A program made the position numbers and the translations under genes. A DNA stretch of 64,000 bases from Echinometra lucunter (lineage: Eukaryota; Echinodermata; Echinoidea; Camarodonta; Echinometridae). Under the pieces are notes generated by a model. The model had not been told where the DNA came from, did no database searches, and was given only the letters and a program-made list of their open reading frames with translations. Where the stretch lies: positions 24,594,766 to 24,658,765 of the forward strand of contig CM057152.1 of assembly GCA_029962745.1 (NCBI GenBank), written 5' to 3'. This document shows, piece by piece, positions 10,321-21,020 of this stretch; within the stretch, counting starts at the first letter, position 1, and every line of letters begins with the position of its first letter.

Positions 10321-10560
10321 TAGACACTCCTGAACCCTTAGCGAAAGCTTCCAATCTCGAGTTGTAAACAGCTTGAGTAGATTCTCTGCAGCTCTGGACC
10401 AAACCTGGAAGGTTCCCTAAATGTAGAGCCACTGGATGATGGTGGAGGATCCCCAAAAGGGGTCTAGAGACTAGGTTTGCTCTCCGGAGAGTGTTTGAGA
10501 AAGAGAAGGTGAGAAGACCAAGGTCTTCTCGGCGAACAGAGTGCTAAGAGCCATAATCAC
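10320..10560 (-). pseudogene. DIRS copy A, tyrosine recombinase N-terminal remnant
   Basis: The minus frame reads LVQSCRESTQAVYNSRLEAF followed by SGVSNYPYLSHRLRSFFL. This resembles the SAM-like N-terminal core-binding domain of DIRS recombinases (S-R-x-S-T-x-x-x-Y followed by F, then a region binding DNA). It directly follows the RNase H region. Stops and frameshifts are present, and no catalytic C-terminal half is seen. Confidence 0.5.
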
Positions 10561-11180
10561 GCCTGGTCCTCCTGAACTTCCTCGGGGCCTGAGGAATTAG
10601 GACAAACAGAAGGAAGGCGTAGACTCAAAGGGTTCCCCCTAATGAGGGGAAAAAGGCGGGGGCCCAAACTTCCCGATCTCGCACCCGAGAGCAGTCTCTT
10701 GTAAGGCGATGATTGAGAGATGTTGCAAACAGAACTATCTCTCCAAGGGCCCAAACTGAGCTGAGGTAGTCTAAGACCTCCTGGTTCCCAGCCCTCTCGG
10801 AAGGAAGATGTTTTCATCTGTAATCAGATTGTCTTGGCCGGGAATGAATGAAGGTTGTCGGTATAACCCAGTGGGACTGACACCATCTCCACAGCTTGGC
10901 GAATGATCGTTCGAAGACTTGGAACGAGACCCGCCTTGCCTGTAATATAGACAGTAACAGTGGTAATGTCCGTTGACAGCAGAACGGTACGTCCCACAAA
11001 TTCTGGAAGTGGTGGAGAGAAACGAAAACCGCCATCAACTCCAGGGCATTGATATTGGGTATGGTGCACAAGTGAGACCAGTCCCCCAAGACCAAATGGT
11101 CCGCACAAAGGCCTCCTCACCCCAGAAGTGAGGCATTCGTTGAAAGGAGATAGATGGAAGAGGCGTGCGGAGAGGTTCAC
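10557..11180 (-). pseudogene. DIRS copy A, RNase H domain
   Basis: Across three frames the minus strand shows motifs typical of DIRS RNase H: NINALELMAVFVSLHHF (from about 11053), LLSTDITTVTVYI (DNTTV-type motif), LWRWCQSHWVIPTTF, and the distal LFATSLNHRL motif near 10700-10720. The last corresponds to the conserved DLFAT..N box after RNase H. In copy B the motif PGRDNLITDSLSRG is also readable. Frameshifts separate the motifs. Confidence 0.75.
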
Positions 11181-11199
11181 CTTGACTAAGGGAAGTCTC

Positions 11200-11900
11200 T
11201 CTCGTTAGGCAATGACGTCTGTTCTCTCCAGGAGGCAGCTACGTCTTGAGAGAGAGAGCGTTCCCACTGGGCCTATCAGACTTCAGAAGATGAAGTTGGA
11301 ATGGCCTCATGAGCAGCTGCCAGTCTTGGAGGACATCCACCAAGCATGTCAAATGGCCCAGAGATTAGGGCCAACAGCCTGCGCGAACTCGCCATAAGAG
11401 GTGGAGTGTTCGGGCTGACAAGACAGTCGTTTGTATGTTCTCCCGACTGGGATGGGCAAAATTGGTTCACGATGTCCATTGCAGCACCTAGAAAATGGGC
11501 GTGCAAATGAGAATCAACTCTGACTTGTCTCAGATGATTATGAAGCCCACACTTTCCATGGTGTGGAGGAGGTGGAGGTTCATCTGGGTGTGAAGTCCGG
11601 ACATGGAGCTGGCTACAAGGAGCCAGTTGTCCCGGTAAGAGAAAATCTCAAGCCGCGACACCTGTCGGAACCGGAAGGATTCTCCCTGACAGGTGAGACC
11701 CGAAGGCCTCTTGACAGAGAATATATGGGTAGGTGACAGAAGGTGTCTTTCAATCTACCGAGGTGACCACTTATGACGGCTCGATAGCCGGGTAGGTGGA
11801 GGCCAAAGTTTCCAAATGGAAGTGCTCCGTAGGAATGAAGATGTTTATGATCTTTATGATCAAGATCCTCGCGCCCGTCCCCGAGCGTTTGGGACAATTT
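11200..11900 (-). pseudogene. DIRS copy A, reverse transcriptase remnant
   Basis: Minus-strand frames at 11276-11506 and 11613-11897 carry pieces consistent with a DIRS RT (HAHFLGAAMDIVNQ and GRLKDTFCHLPIYSLSRGL, which resembles the L-D-x-x-D-A-Y-x-x-V-P-I palm motif). It lies just upstream of RNase H. The catalytic Y-x-D-D box was not found intact. The assignment rests largely on position plus these weak motifs. Confidence 0.55.
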
Positions 11901-12143
11901 AAAGTCACCAATAAGGATATCTTACCCGACCTAGTGAGCCTTTATTCCATAACAGCAGAATCTCCTGAGATGTGCTCCCGCAAAGAGGCGAGAGAGTAGG
12001 AGGGGGCTCTACATTAGTGTAAAAGCCCCCTTGCACCAAGAGAGCACATCAGCACAAGGCCTTCTTCGGCGATTTCTTCCCAAGTGGGGGAAAAAAGGAA
12101 TCCAATGTGGCGCCGACCCTCTTCATCAACGCTCGGGGCGCAC

Positions 12144-13681
12144 CTACAAGCACAACATGGGTCTGGGCTGAGCATTAGACACGACCACGACCTCTGCCCT
12201 TCTCCTTACCCACAAGGTAGGGGCTTGCCCTAGCTCCAAACAACTGTTGGGCATCAAGTGTGACCTGTGGTGGAAAGCAAATGCTTCACCGCACCGAGGA
12301 GGCAGAACCAAAGCCTTAGCCTGCAGCTTAAAAGCCAAGGACTTAAAGCATTTGGGAGGCTTCTACTAGAACACCACTGCCACCTTACCTCCAAGGAGGT
12401 ATTGCAGTGAATGAGAAATGTCGGCCCGCAGGGCGGAGATGTCCCCAAACATGATATCCAGAGAAGAACAAGTCTTCTTTTGGCATTGGAGGCCAGAGCA
12501 GACACAGTGGAACGCTGAGACCACAATGTAACCGTCGATGACAGGAAGGATTCTTCCCAAGGCAAGATGACCGTTCGGACATGTGGAGTTCTTGCCTCCT
12601 AGCCGAAGGGCTCGGATCCTTTCCCTTCGGCTAGGAGGCAAGAATTCAGATGGGCAGACCTGGACTGGTGCTCCATGAGGCCGGGAAATTTCTCCGACTT
12701 GGGGGAGAACTGCACTCAAAGCAAACCCCAAGTTCCCTGCCTAAAAGCATTAGGTTAGGGGAGAAGGACCTTTTCAAAAAGAATTCGAAAGTGCCCCATT
12801 AGAAGATAAACCCTTGGCCAAGGGATAAGCCTTGTTAAGGGAAACAGGAGGCTTATAAGAAAGGTCCAATAGACCCTCTCCAAAGCCCTCCATGAGAGGT
12901 GTGCTCTTTGCGGGACACTCGCCCCTAACCGGAGAAAAGAGCGTCCCGTATCCTCCCAATTCGTCTACAGACATCGGAGAGATACTTTGTTAGTAGGGCT
13001 TGAACGTCAGCAGCCAGAAGCTTGTCTGACTGGGGGCTGACATCAGCCTGCAAAGAAGCATCATCCTTAGAGAATTCCAACTGAGAGGCCTGAACCCAAA
13101 AAGGGCGGGTCAAACAGTCACAGAATTCCTCCCCAGGCGGAGCACCTGGTGCCCCTGGAAGGGGAGAAACTCCGAATGGAAAGTCAAAGGCCGAGCGCGA
13201 TCAGGCTAGGCCTGCAGTTGGGTGACAAGACTCCTGTCTGTTGGTATTCAACAAGTGAGAGTCGGATACCCGAGGATTGAAACCGGATACCAGCATACTG
13301 CTAACAGTGGTAGAAGCTATTGGGAAAACGGTTTCTACCCGGATAATCGGCAAAACCGTAATCGGTAAGTGAAAATTGGTATCCGGAACCGAACCGTTAG
13401 CCGGAACTGAAACCAGGTAGGGTCGGGTATCCGAGTCGAGTATGGTGGAGGGTCCAGCCCTGGGGGCCACCCAGCCACTCTGCACTAGGAGGGTCTTGAG
13501 GCAAGACCAATCTCCCTAGAAGCACTTGGCTCTGAAGGAACAGCGGCCCAAAAGGGGCCACTAAATTCTTTCTTAGCTCCCCAGACCCAGTCGGTACAGA
13601 TCCTGGGGAACTAGCCCAGCCTTTTGGCGGGACAGAGGCTTGGCGCCTGCATTTACTGACCGAGCTAGTAGCAAGAGCCAT
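12144..13681 (-). pseudogene. DIRS copy A, gag-like region
   Basis: Several overlapping minus frames (13397-13681, 13201-13485, 12925-13113, 12774-12974, 12366-12731) are co-linear with copy B at 62.7-63.75 kb, with similar predicted products (NPRVSDSHLLNTN, ASLQADVSPQSDKLLAADVQ, RGECPAKSTPLMEGFGEGLL). Conservation of the same peptides in two diverged copies indicates a once-coding region, and its place upstream of RT suggests gag. I recognise no zinc finger. Confidence 0.5.
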
Positions 13682-13689
13682 TCCGAAGA

Positions 13690-14830
13690 ACGCCTACAAG
13701 GTTGGTTTACCTTCAAGAAGCTTAGGACTCTTTGATTTCTTTGTCACCCCGCTTGAGTGGGGACTCGGAAAACAAAAGAACCGACCCCTGAGTCGACGCT
13801 ACTGAACCCGAGCTACCACAGGGTAGGGACGAACCGGGGTCCGGGGTATGGCCCAAGGTTACCACGGGATGCGTGGGTAATAACTCCGAGCTAGCTCGAG
13901 TTTTCTCCTTTCACGTCGCCCCTTATTGTGCTGGACGGCAAAGAGGGGCTTGTCCCTGAACTGTTTGAGTTTATAGTCCGTACGGACTCTAAACTCAACG
14001 CGGGCCGGGTCTCACCTGAGGTGAACCCTAACTTACCACGTCTGAAGTCCCGGAAGAGTTGCCGTCATTTATGTTATGACATTAAACTCAACACAGGTCG
14101 GGCCTCACCGTGAGTGAGCCCTAACTTACCCATGTATGAAATCGGGACTTTGAAGAAATTACGTAAGTATAACAGAAGGCAGCTAAAGGAACAAAAATAA
14201 GCCAACTCCGAAGGAGGGCAGAACAAATACCAAGCGAGGAGAGAAACTGACTAGTAAATAACTCTTCGCCCGAAAAGAACAGCTGCGGAAAATAAAAAGC
14301 TTACAGTAACGCGAGCTTAAAGAAAGCGTAAACAAAAGGAAACCCAAGCGGAGGGAAAATTACCCAAACAGAACGACACTCGTAGAGTGAGAGTCGTAAA
14401 CACCGTTCCTATATGGAGCGACCCAAAGGAAGCATCCAAGCGAGGAGAGGGTAATTCTAGTAACTCCACGCTCGGAGAGAAAGGCTGCCTATACTAGCGC
14501 GAAAACAAAAAGAACCCCAGCGGGACAAAACACACACCTGGCCGGACACAACCCGAGCAGTGTGAGTAAGAGGCGCTGTTCAAAATGAACGTACCGCAGG
14601 GGAAAAGCAACGGCAAATAAACTGATTAAAATGCCGTTAAGAAAAGTGACTATGGAAAAATCTATCAAACCAACGTAAGGATAATGAAATGGTGGACGGA
14701 ATAAGAATATTTAAGCAATCGAAAAGAAGCTAAAACTGTGATAAACACAATTTTAGGGAGGACTTAGCTCAAATAGATGTGATCTCTAAGACAGCGAGAG
14801 AGGAAGAGGAAGAATATATGGCGTCTGCTC
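13690..14830. other. DIRS copy A, 5' leader between gag and right terminal repeat
   Basis: There are no long frames. It contains two related segments around 13970-14010 and 14070-14120 (aaactcaacgcgggccgggt / aaactcaacacaggtcgggc), a short direct repeat. It is untranslated leader or decayed sequence. Copy B lacks this entire region. Confidence 0.5.
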
Positions 14831-14982
14831 GGCCGTGATTGGTGGATGGGAAGGTGCTACTCGGGGGGGGGGGGGGGGGGGAACGCATGTGCGTTTTGAC
14901 TTTTAGTTCTCGAATGACAGCTTAGTTCAGGGAAACTAGCAATAGGTGGATACATTGGTTTATTGCTGTAAATCTGATGATT
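14831..14982. repeat. DIRS copy A, right (5') inverted terminal repeat
   Basis: A 19-nt G tract (14863-14881) followed by gaacgcatgtgcgttttgac...caataggtggatacatt is the reverse complement of the left repeat. The next 20 bases (ggtttattgctgtaaatc) are unique to this tip and are found inverted in the internal complementary region. Positions 14831-14862 match, inverted, a piece kept in copy B (59461-59500) but deleted from copy A's left end. Confidence 0.85.
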
Positions 14983-15558
14983 TTGTTTATGTAATTGTTA
15001 TATTTCTTTAAATGCCCCTTTTTTGTTGCTTTCTGCTGTACTTTGTTTCTTCTGTCCATCCTTCTATCCCTCTCACTCTCCCTTCTAAATCCTTCTGTTA
15101 TTTATCATCCATTGTTATTATTTTGCTTTGATAATGTATAGTTGTATATAACATGTCTGCATAGTAGTAAGGTATCTCCATTATGTTTGTTCTTTCAGAT
15201 CTATATGCTACTTCGTGCTATTGTACACTGTTTGCTATTTAAATTTCTGTCAATCTATCGATCTATAGGGTGAGGCCCTAACCTTTGCGTTTTTCAGTCA
15301 TTCATTTGCGTGCAGACATATTTCTAAATTGTTTTTGGTACATTGTAAGTATTGTCATGTTAAAATGAAACACCAGGCACTCCTGTTCCCTCAGATGTCC
15401 GGATATTACAGTAGTTTTGCAGAGGTGTGCAAGTATTCTCGAATTCTGTGGGAGGAGTGCGTCATAGTCATGTAGTTAATTTTGGTAGAAGATCGTTTCT
15501 ATCGCTTATAAAACATGAAAACTAATAGTTTCGGGTGCCAAACAATTACCCAAATAGC
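14983..15558. other. Unassigned AT-rich DNA
   Basis: Flanking DNA of the DIRS insertion. No supported gene or repeat was found. Confidence 0.4.
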
Positions 15559-15564
15559 CACATA

Positions 15565-15791
15565 CAGAGCTGCCAACCCCAACTGGGAAAAAATCCTATT
15601 CTTTATTTCTTTTTATCCTATTTTCAAGCCCAAAATCCTATTTGTTTCAAATTTCAAAACATCCAACAGTATAAAGAATCATTCTTACAAGTTTCAAAAA
15701 TCCTATTTCAAAGGGGAAAATCCTATTCAGTGTCATATTCCCCTTAAAAATCCTACTAAATAGGATAAAATCCTACTAATTGGCAGCTCTG
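15565..15791. mobile_element. 227-bp hAT-like MITE
   Basis: It starts CAGAGCTGCCAA and ends TTGGCAGCTCTG, a perfect 12-bp terminal inverted repeat. It is flanked by cacata on both sides (15559-15564 and 15792-15797). The interior repeats aatcctatt/aatcctact many times in both halves. The CAG-type terminus is hAT-like, but the duplicated flank I can see is 6 bp, not the canonical 8. Confidence 0.7.
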
Positions 15792-15797
15792 CACATA

Positions 15798-16136
15798 TTT
15801 GGCAATAGGTGATCGATTATACCATTGAAGACAAAATGCTAGTTTTTCATCAAAATAGTGTTGTTTTTTTTTTGTTTCGCTCGTTTCGCTAGTTCGTTTA
15901 AAGAGTATGGTTTAGACAGTAACAAAGTGCCAAAAAGTCATAATTGGCAGTCAGGTTGCCAAAGTCCTCATATGTGAAGTTGATAACAACCATTTGCCAG
16001 ACCCTTTCCCAGCTTGGTCGCTTCGCTTCCTCGCCAAGAATATTCCATAATTGGCAGTCAGAGAATATTCCATCATCCCCAACCACGAACACAAATCAAC
16101 ACCTCTGCGGTGTTAATGCAAGGGAACACAACATGG
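15798..16136. other. Unassigned DNA with a short direct repeat
   Basis: The phrase cataattggcagtcag occurs at about 15939 and 16047. No supported gene was found. Confidence 0.4.
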
Positions 16137-19100
16137 CGGCCATTTTGAATTGGTGTAAGGGTGAATTTTATACAAATGTATTCAAATTAGGAGTTAAGGA
16201 ATAGTTGTAAGCTGTTAATAATGATATATGCATGTTCTTTGGGTATCTAAACATACGTAGAGACACTGAAATTAGCTTTCTATGAGTCTCAGATCTATAG
16301 ATGTATGCTAAATGGGTTTTGCTTGTCTACTGTAGTCAACATGGTAGCGCATAATCCTTAAGGATTATGTTTTCCCCTTCATTTTCCCCCTTGTTTTCTT
16401 TCTCTCTTTTGCGTTTTCTGCGCCCCCTCAAAGTTCCGCCCGGGGCACTTGCCCCCTTTGCACCCCTAGATACGCCACTGATTTTATGCAAATTTATGCA
16501 AATTTAGAGTCAGTGGATAGTTGCTAGGAATGCTATGATAAACCTCTTTCATCCCCTACCCTTGGATAAGCACAGTGAAATTAATTTTCTATGAGTATCA
16601 ATTGAGGTAGAGTTATAAAATGCAACTTGGCAGCCATTTTGAATGAGAAAAAGGCAAATCTTATGCAAATTTATGCAAATTAGCAGTAAAGGAGTAATTG
16701 TAATCTGCTAATAATGCCATAATTACGTTCCTTGACTCCGAAAAACATAGGTAAAGACACTATAATTAGCTTTATATGTGTCTCAGATCTAGAGATATCG
16801 GTTAAAATAAGTTCTGCGTGTCTAATGTGGTCTAGTATGGCGGCCATTTAAAAGTGAAAACAGGGTTAATTATGCATATTTATGCAAATTAAGAGTCAGT
16901 GGATAGTTATAACTTGCTAGTAATAATACTATAACAATTTTTGCTCTTCCCCTAATCATGGAAAGGACACTGAAATTAACATTACATGAGTATCATATGA
17001 GATAAAGTTTTAGAACATGCAAAATGGCAGCTTATTTGGTATGAAAAAGACTAATTCTATGCAAATTTATGCAAATAAAGAGTTAAGGAGCAGCTGTAAG
17101 CCTGTAAGTATGCCACAGTCATGATCCTTGGCCCCAAAACATGGGTAAAGACACTACATTTAGCTATCTTTGTGTCTCAGATCTAGAGATATTGGCTAAA
17201 TTATAAGTTCTGCATGACATTGTGTACTGTGGTCTGATATGAAGGCCGTTTAAAAGTGAAAAGGAATTAATAATATGAAAATTTATGCAAATTGAGAGTC
17301 AGTGAAGAGTTATAACCTATTGCAATGATAAATCTTCTTCATCTTCTAACCATGGATAAGGACACTAACAATAATTTTCCATGAGAATCAATTAAGATAC
17401 AGGTTTAAACATGCAACATGGCAGACATTTTGGATTGAAAAAGGCTAATCTTAAGTAAATTCATGCATATCATTAGTTAAGGAATACTGTTCTAAGCTGC
17501 TAATAATGCTATAAACATCTTCCTTGTCCGCCAAAACATAGGTAAGAACGCCAAAACTACTATTTTGTCTGATATCTGAAGATATAGGCTAAAATATTGT
17601 CTGTATAGCAGCAATTTGGAATTGTTAAGGATTAATAATAGGCAAATTTATGCAAATTAAGAGTCAGTGGATAATTATAACTTGCTAGTAATACTATAAT
17701 AAATCTCCCTCATCCCCTTCTAACCATGGACAGGGACACTGATATTGACTTTCTATGAGTATCAGATGAGACAAAGTTTTAAGCATGCGGCACGGCAGCC
17801 ATTTCGAATTGAAAAAAGGGGTTAATATTATGCATACTTATGCAAATTTAGGAGATATGAAGTATTCATTTGGTGGTGATATTGCCAGAATCATGTTCCT
17901 TGACCCCCAGACATAGGTAAAGACACTAAATTTAGCTCTCTGTATGTCTCAGATCTAGAGATATAGGCTAAAATAGGTTATGCGTGTATACTGTGGTCTG
18001 CAATGGCAGCCATTTAGAAGTGGAAGGGGGTTAATTTTTATGCAAATTTATGCAATTTAAGAGTCAGTGGATAGTTGTAGCTTGCTTGTAATGCTGATAA
18101 ATTTTCTTCATCCCCCATGCACGGATATAAGGACACTGAAATTAACTTTCCATGAGTATCAATTGAAGAGTTTTAAAATGCAACCTGGCAGCTATTTAGA
18201 AGTGAAAGGGGGTTAATTTTTATGCAAATTTATGCAATTTAAGAGTCAGTGGATAGTTGTAGCTTGCTAGTAATGCTGATAAATTTTCTTCATCCCCCAT
18301 GCACGGATATAAGGACACTGAAATTAACTTTCCATGAGTATCAATTGAAGAGTTTTAAAATGCAACCTGGCAGCTATTTTGAATATAAAAAAACCAACTA
18401 ATTTTATGCAAATTTATGCAGATTAGGAGTTAAGGAGTAGCTGTCAGCTGGTAATAATGCCAAAATCGTGTTCCTTGACCCCCAGAACATAGGTAAAGAC
18501 ACTAGAATTAGCTTTCTACATGTCTCGTATCTAGAGATATAGGCTAAAATAAGTTCTGCCTGTTTACTCTGATATGGCCGCCATTTAGAAGTGCAAAGGG
18601 GTTAATTGTATGCAAATTTATGTAAATTGAGAGTCAGTGGATAGTTACAAATTGCTCTCAATCCCATGATAAATCTCTTTCATCCCTAACCTCGGGTAAG
18701 GATACTGAAATTAACTTTCCATGCGTATCAATTGAGTTAGAGTTTTAAAATGCAATTCGGGAGCCATTTTGAGTTTCAAAAAGGTTAATTTTATGCAAAT
18801 TTATGGAAATTAGGAGTTAAAGAGTAGTTGTAAGCTGGTAATAATGTCATAATCATCTTCCCTGACCCTGAAAACATAGGTAAAGGCACTAAAACTAGCT
18901 CTATACGCGTCTCAGATCGAGATATAGGCTAAAATGCAACTTGGCAGCCATTTTAAATTATAAAAAGGCTAATTTTATGCAAATTTATGCAAATTACGAT
19001 TTAAGGAGTAGTTGTAACCTTTTAATAATGCCTTAATCATGTTCCTTGACCCCAGAAACATAGGTAAAGACACTAAAATTAGCTTTCTACGTGTCTCGGA

Positions 19101-19735
19101 TGTAGAGATATAGGCTAAAATGCAACTTGGCAGCCATTTTGAATTTTAAAAAGGCTAATTTTATGCAAATTTATGCAAATTAGGAGTTAAGGAGTAGTTG
19201 TAAGCTGGTAATAATGCCTTAATCATGTTCCTTGACCCCAGAAACATAGGTAAAGACACTAAAATTAGCTTTCTACGTGTCTCGGATGTAGAGATATATA
19301 TAGGCTAAAGTATGTTCTGCGTGTTTAATGTGGTCTGATATGGCCGCATTTAGAAGTGGAAAGGGGTTAATTGTATGCAAATTTATGCAAATTAAGAGTC
19401 AGTGGATAGGTATAACTTACTATTAATGCTTATAAATCTTCTTCATCCCCAAACCATGGACATAAGGACATTGAAATTAACTTTCCATGAGTATCAGATG
19501 AGATTTAGCTTTTAAAATGCAACTTGGGAGCCATTTTGAATTTTTTAAAAGGCTAATTTTATGCAAATTAGGAGTTAAGGAGTAGTTGTAAGCAGACACT
19601 AAAATTAGCTCTCTACGTGTCTCATATCTAGAGATATAGGCTAAAATAGGTTCTCTGTGTCTCACCATGTCTACTGAATTCTGATATGGCGGCCATTTTG
19701 AATTTATGCAAATTAGGCATTGATCCACCACTTCA
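16137..19735. repeat. ~385-bp tandem array rich in ATGCAAAT octamers
   Basis: agagtcagtgga recurs at about 16505, 16891, 17298, 17669, 18061, 18241, 18631 and 19397: a basic period of 370-407 bp, with one extra 180-bp duplication (18061 to 18241) and a ~188-bp duplication near 18926-19112. Each unit has two related halves. Each half contains a 'ggcagccatttt' phrase, one or two ATGCAAAT, and 'aaggacactgaaattaac' or 'aaagacactaaaattagc'. The unit ends abruptly near 19735. It does not code for protein. Confidence 0.9.
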
Positions 19736-20390
19736 ATTTTTGTTAATTTTTAGTATGTTGTTTTTATGGCTATTCCTGATTATATGCAAGTGGAATTGTT
19801 TCTGTTGCAATTAGTTCTAGGTTTTTTCATATTTTGACTGTACTATTATGACAGTTCTTTTCTGGAATGAATTTTATTGTATAGATTGATGATGTTTATA
19901 ATTCCAGTCATGAGCTATAAGTAGATGATGTATAAACATTACCTGAATTGATCTAGGGGAAATCATTATTTTCCAGAGATACAGTGAAAGTAAAATTCAG
20001 GTATTGATATGACTTGTTTTGTTATTTTCTTTTTAATCATTATGTCGTGATGCATAATTGGTATTATTCGAAAGACTATTTATAGCTTGGATGCATGTTT
20101 AATTCTAGATGAACCTCATGTAGTTCTACCAGATGAAACAAACAAAATTTTTTTGCATTTTTTGAATAAATTTGCATAAATTAGCATACTTAATGAATTT
20201 TCAAATTTTGTGTAGAAGTTTCCAATCCCCCACCTAGCGTTATCATATAAGGCCCCCATCTCAATAGAAAGGCGATCATGGCGACCATGGCGATCTGTGA
20301 AAATTTTGAAAGGGTGGCAGAATCGCCCTCAACTCCATTTTTGACAGGCACGATGATGGCCGTGCTGTTGTCATGACGTAACAATAGGGG
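19736..20390. other. Unassigned AT-rich DNA
   Basis: No gene, array or transposon end was recognised. Confidence 0.4.
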
Positions 20391-20720
20391 CGTTCACACA
20401 CAAGGTAAAAAGTGAGATTCAAAAATCGATTTTCTAATCGCGATTAGAAAATCAATTTAATTTTGTGTGTGGACAGAATAATCTCACTAATAATCGCGAT
20501 TCTCATCGCGATTCAACTCGCAGTAAGAAGTGCGGTTTTTCAGAATAATTGAAATTATTTGCCGAGCATTGTGTGTGTGAAGGGAATCGCGATTAGAAAA
20601 TCGATTTTATCTATCCCATCATTCTTTACGATCAATGCGCTGTGCACGCACTGTGCAGTGTATGCAGTGTGTGTTACATTATGGGATGCATGCACTGTAC
20701 AACTTCTGGTACATGTAGTC
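20391..20720. mobile_element. Solo end of an AATCGCGATT-rich TIR element
   Basis: It starts gcgttcacacacaaggtaa and matches, in inverse orientation, the right end of the element at 55446-56613. Shared inner phrases include ttctgtccacacaca, acttcttactgcgagttg and atctatcccatcattctt (one orientation or the other). The second terminus was not found, so this copy is truncated. A perfect 26-nt palindrome centred on ATCGCGAT lies at 20428-20453. Confidence 0.7.
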
Positions 20721-20767
20721 ATAGATGGGCATAACTGCAGTTTGCTACTATACATCAGAGCAATGTA

Positions 20768-21020
20768 TTAGGGTTAAGGTTAAGGTCATAATTAGCATAA
20801 GAGGTACATGCATGGTGGGATATTCTGTCCCCATGGAGGCAACACCTGTGGGTTAGTGTTAGGATCAAAGTTAGTGTTAAGATTAAGGTAAGGGTCAAGG
20901 TTAGAGCTTAGTATTACGGTTGAGTTTGGGTAAGGATAAGGGTTTCTTGTGTGTGTGGGATACTCTGTAGTTATTCCATGGATGCAACACATAGGAGTTA
21001 TTGTAAGGATTAGGGTCAGG
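20768..21020. repeat. Degenerate GGTTAGG-like repeat
   Basis: It has scattered ggttaagg, ggttagtgttagg, ttagggtcaggg. Two longer related units share 'gggatactctgtagttattccatggatgcaacac' type sequence (about 20817-20850 and 20955-20990), and a third lies at 22360-22440. It recalls degenerate telomeric repeats but is a dispersed repeat with a longer unit. Confidence 0.5.

Larger units (their letters stand above)
9539..14982 (-). mobile_element. DIRS-like tyrosine-recombinase retrotransposon, copy A (full-length architecture)
   Basis: Three features identify it. First, the termini are inverted repeats with unequal extensions: 9582-9674 is the reverse complement of about 14863-14965. Second, an internal complementary region at 9735-9820 is complementary to both outer tips. 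Third, minus-strand coding remnants run in the order gag-like, RT, RNase H, recombinase N-terminus. In element orientation the 5' end is at 14982. No frame is longer than about 120 codons, so the copy is inactive. DIRS elements integrate with a tyrosine recombinase and make no target duplication; none is seen here. Confidence 0.85.

Noticed and set aside
12254..12731. Independent genes in the overlapping minus frames
   Set aside because: They are co-linear with DIRS copy B and best explained as broken pieces of one element.
16137..19735. CRISPR-like or gene-cluster interpretation of the regular array
   Set aside because: The units are ~385 bp, diverged and AT-rich with no spacer pattern; this is eukaryotic satellite-type DNA.
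20768..21020. Interstitial telomere
   Set aside because: The repeats are degenerate and embedded in a longer unit repeated at 22340; there are no runs of TTAGGG.
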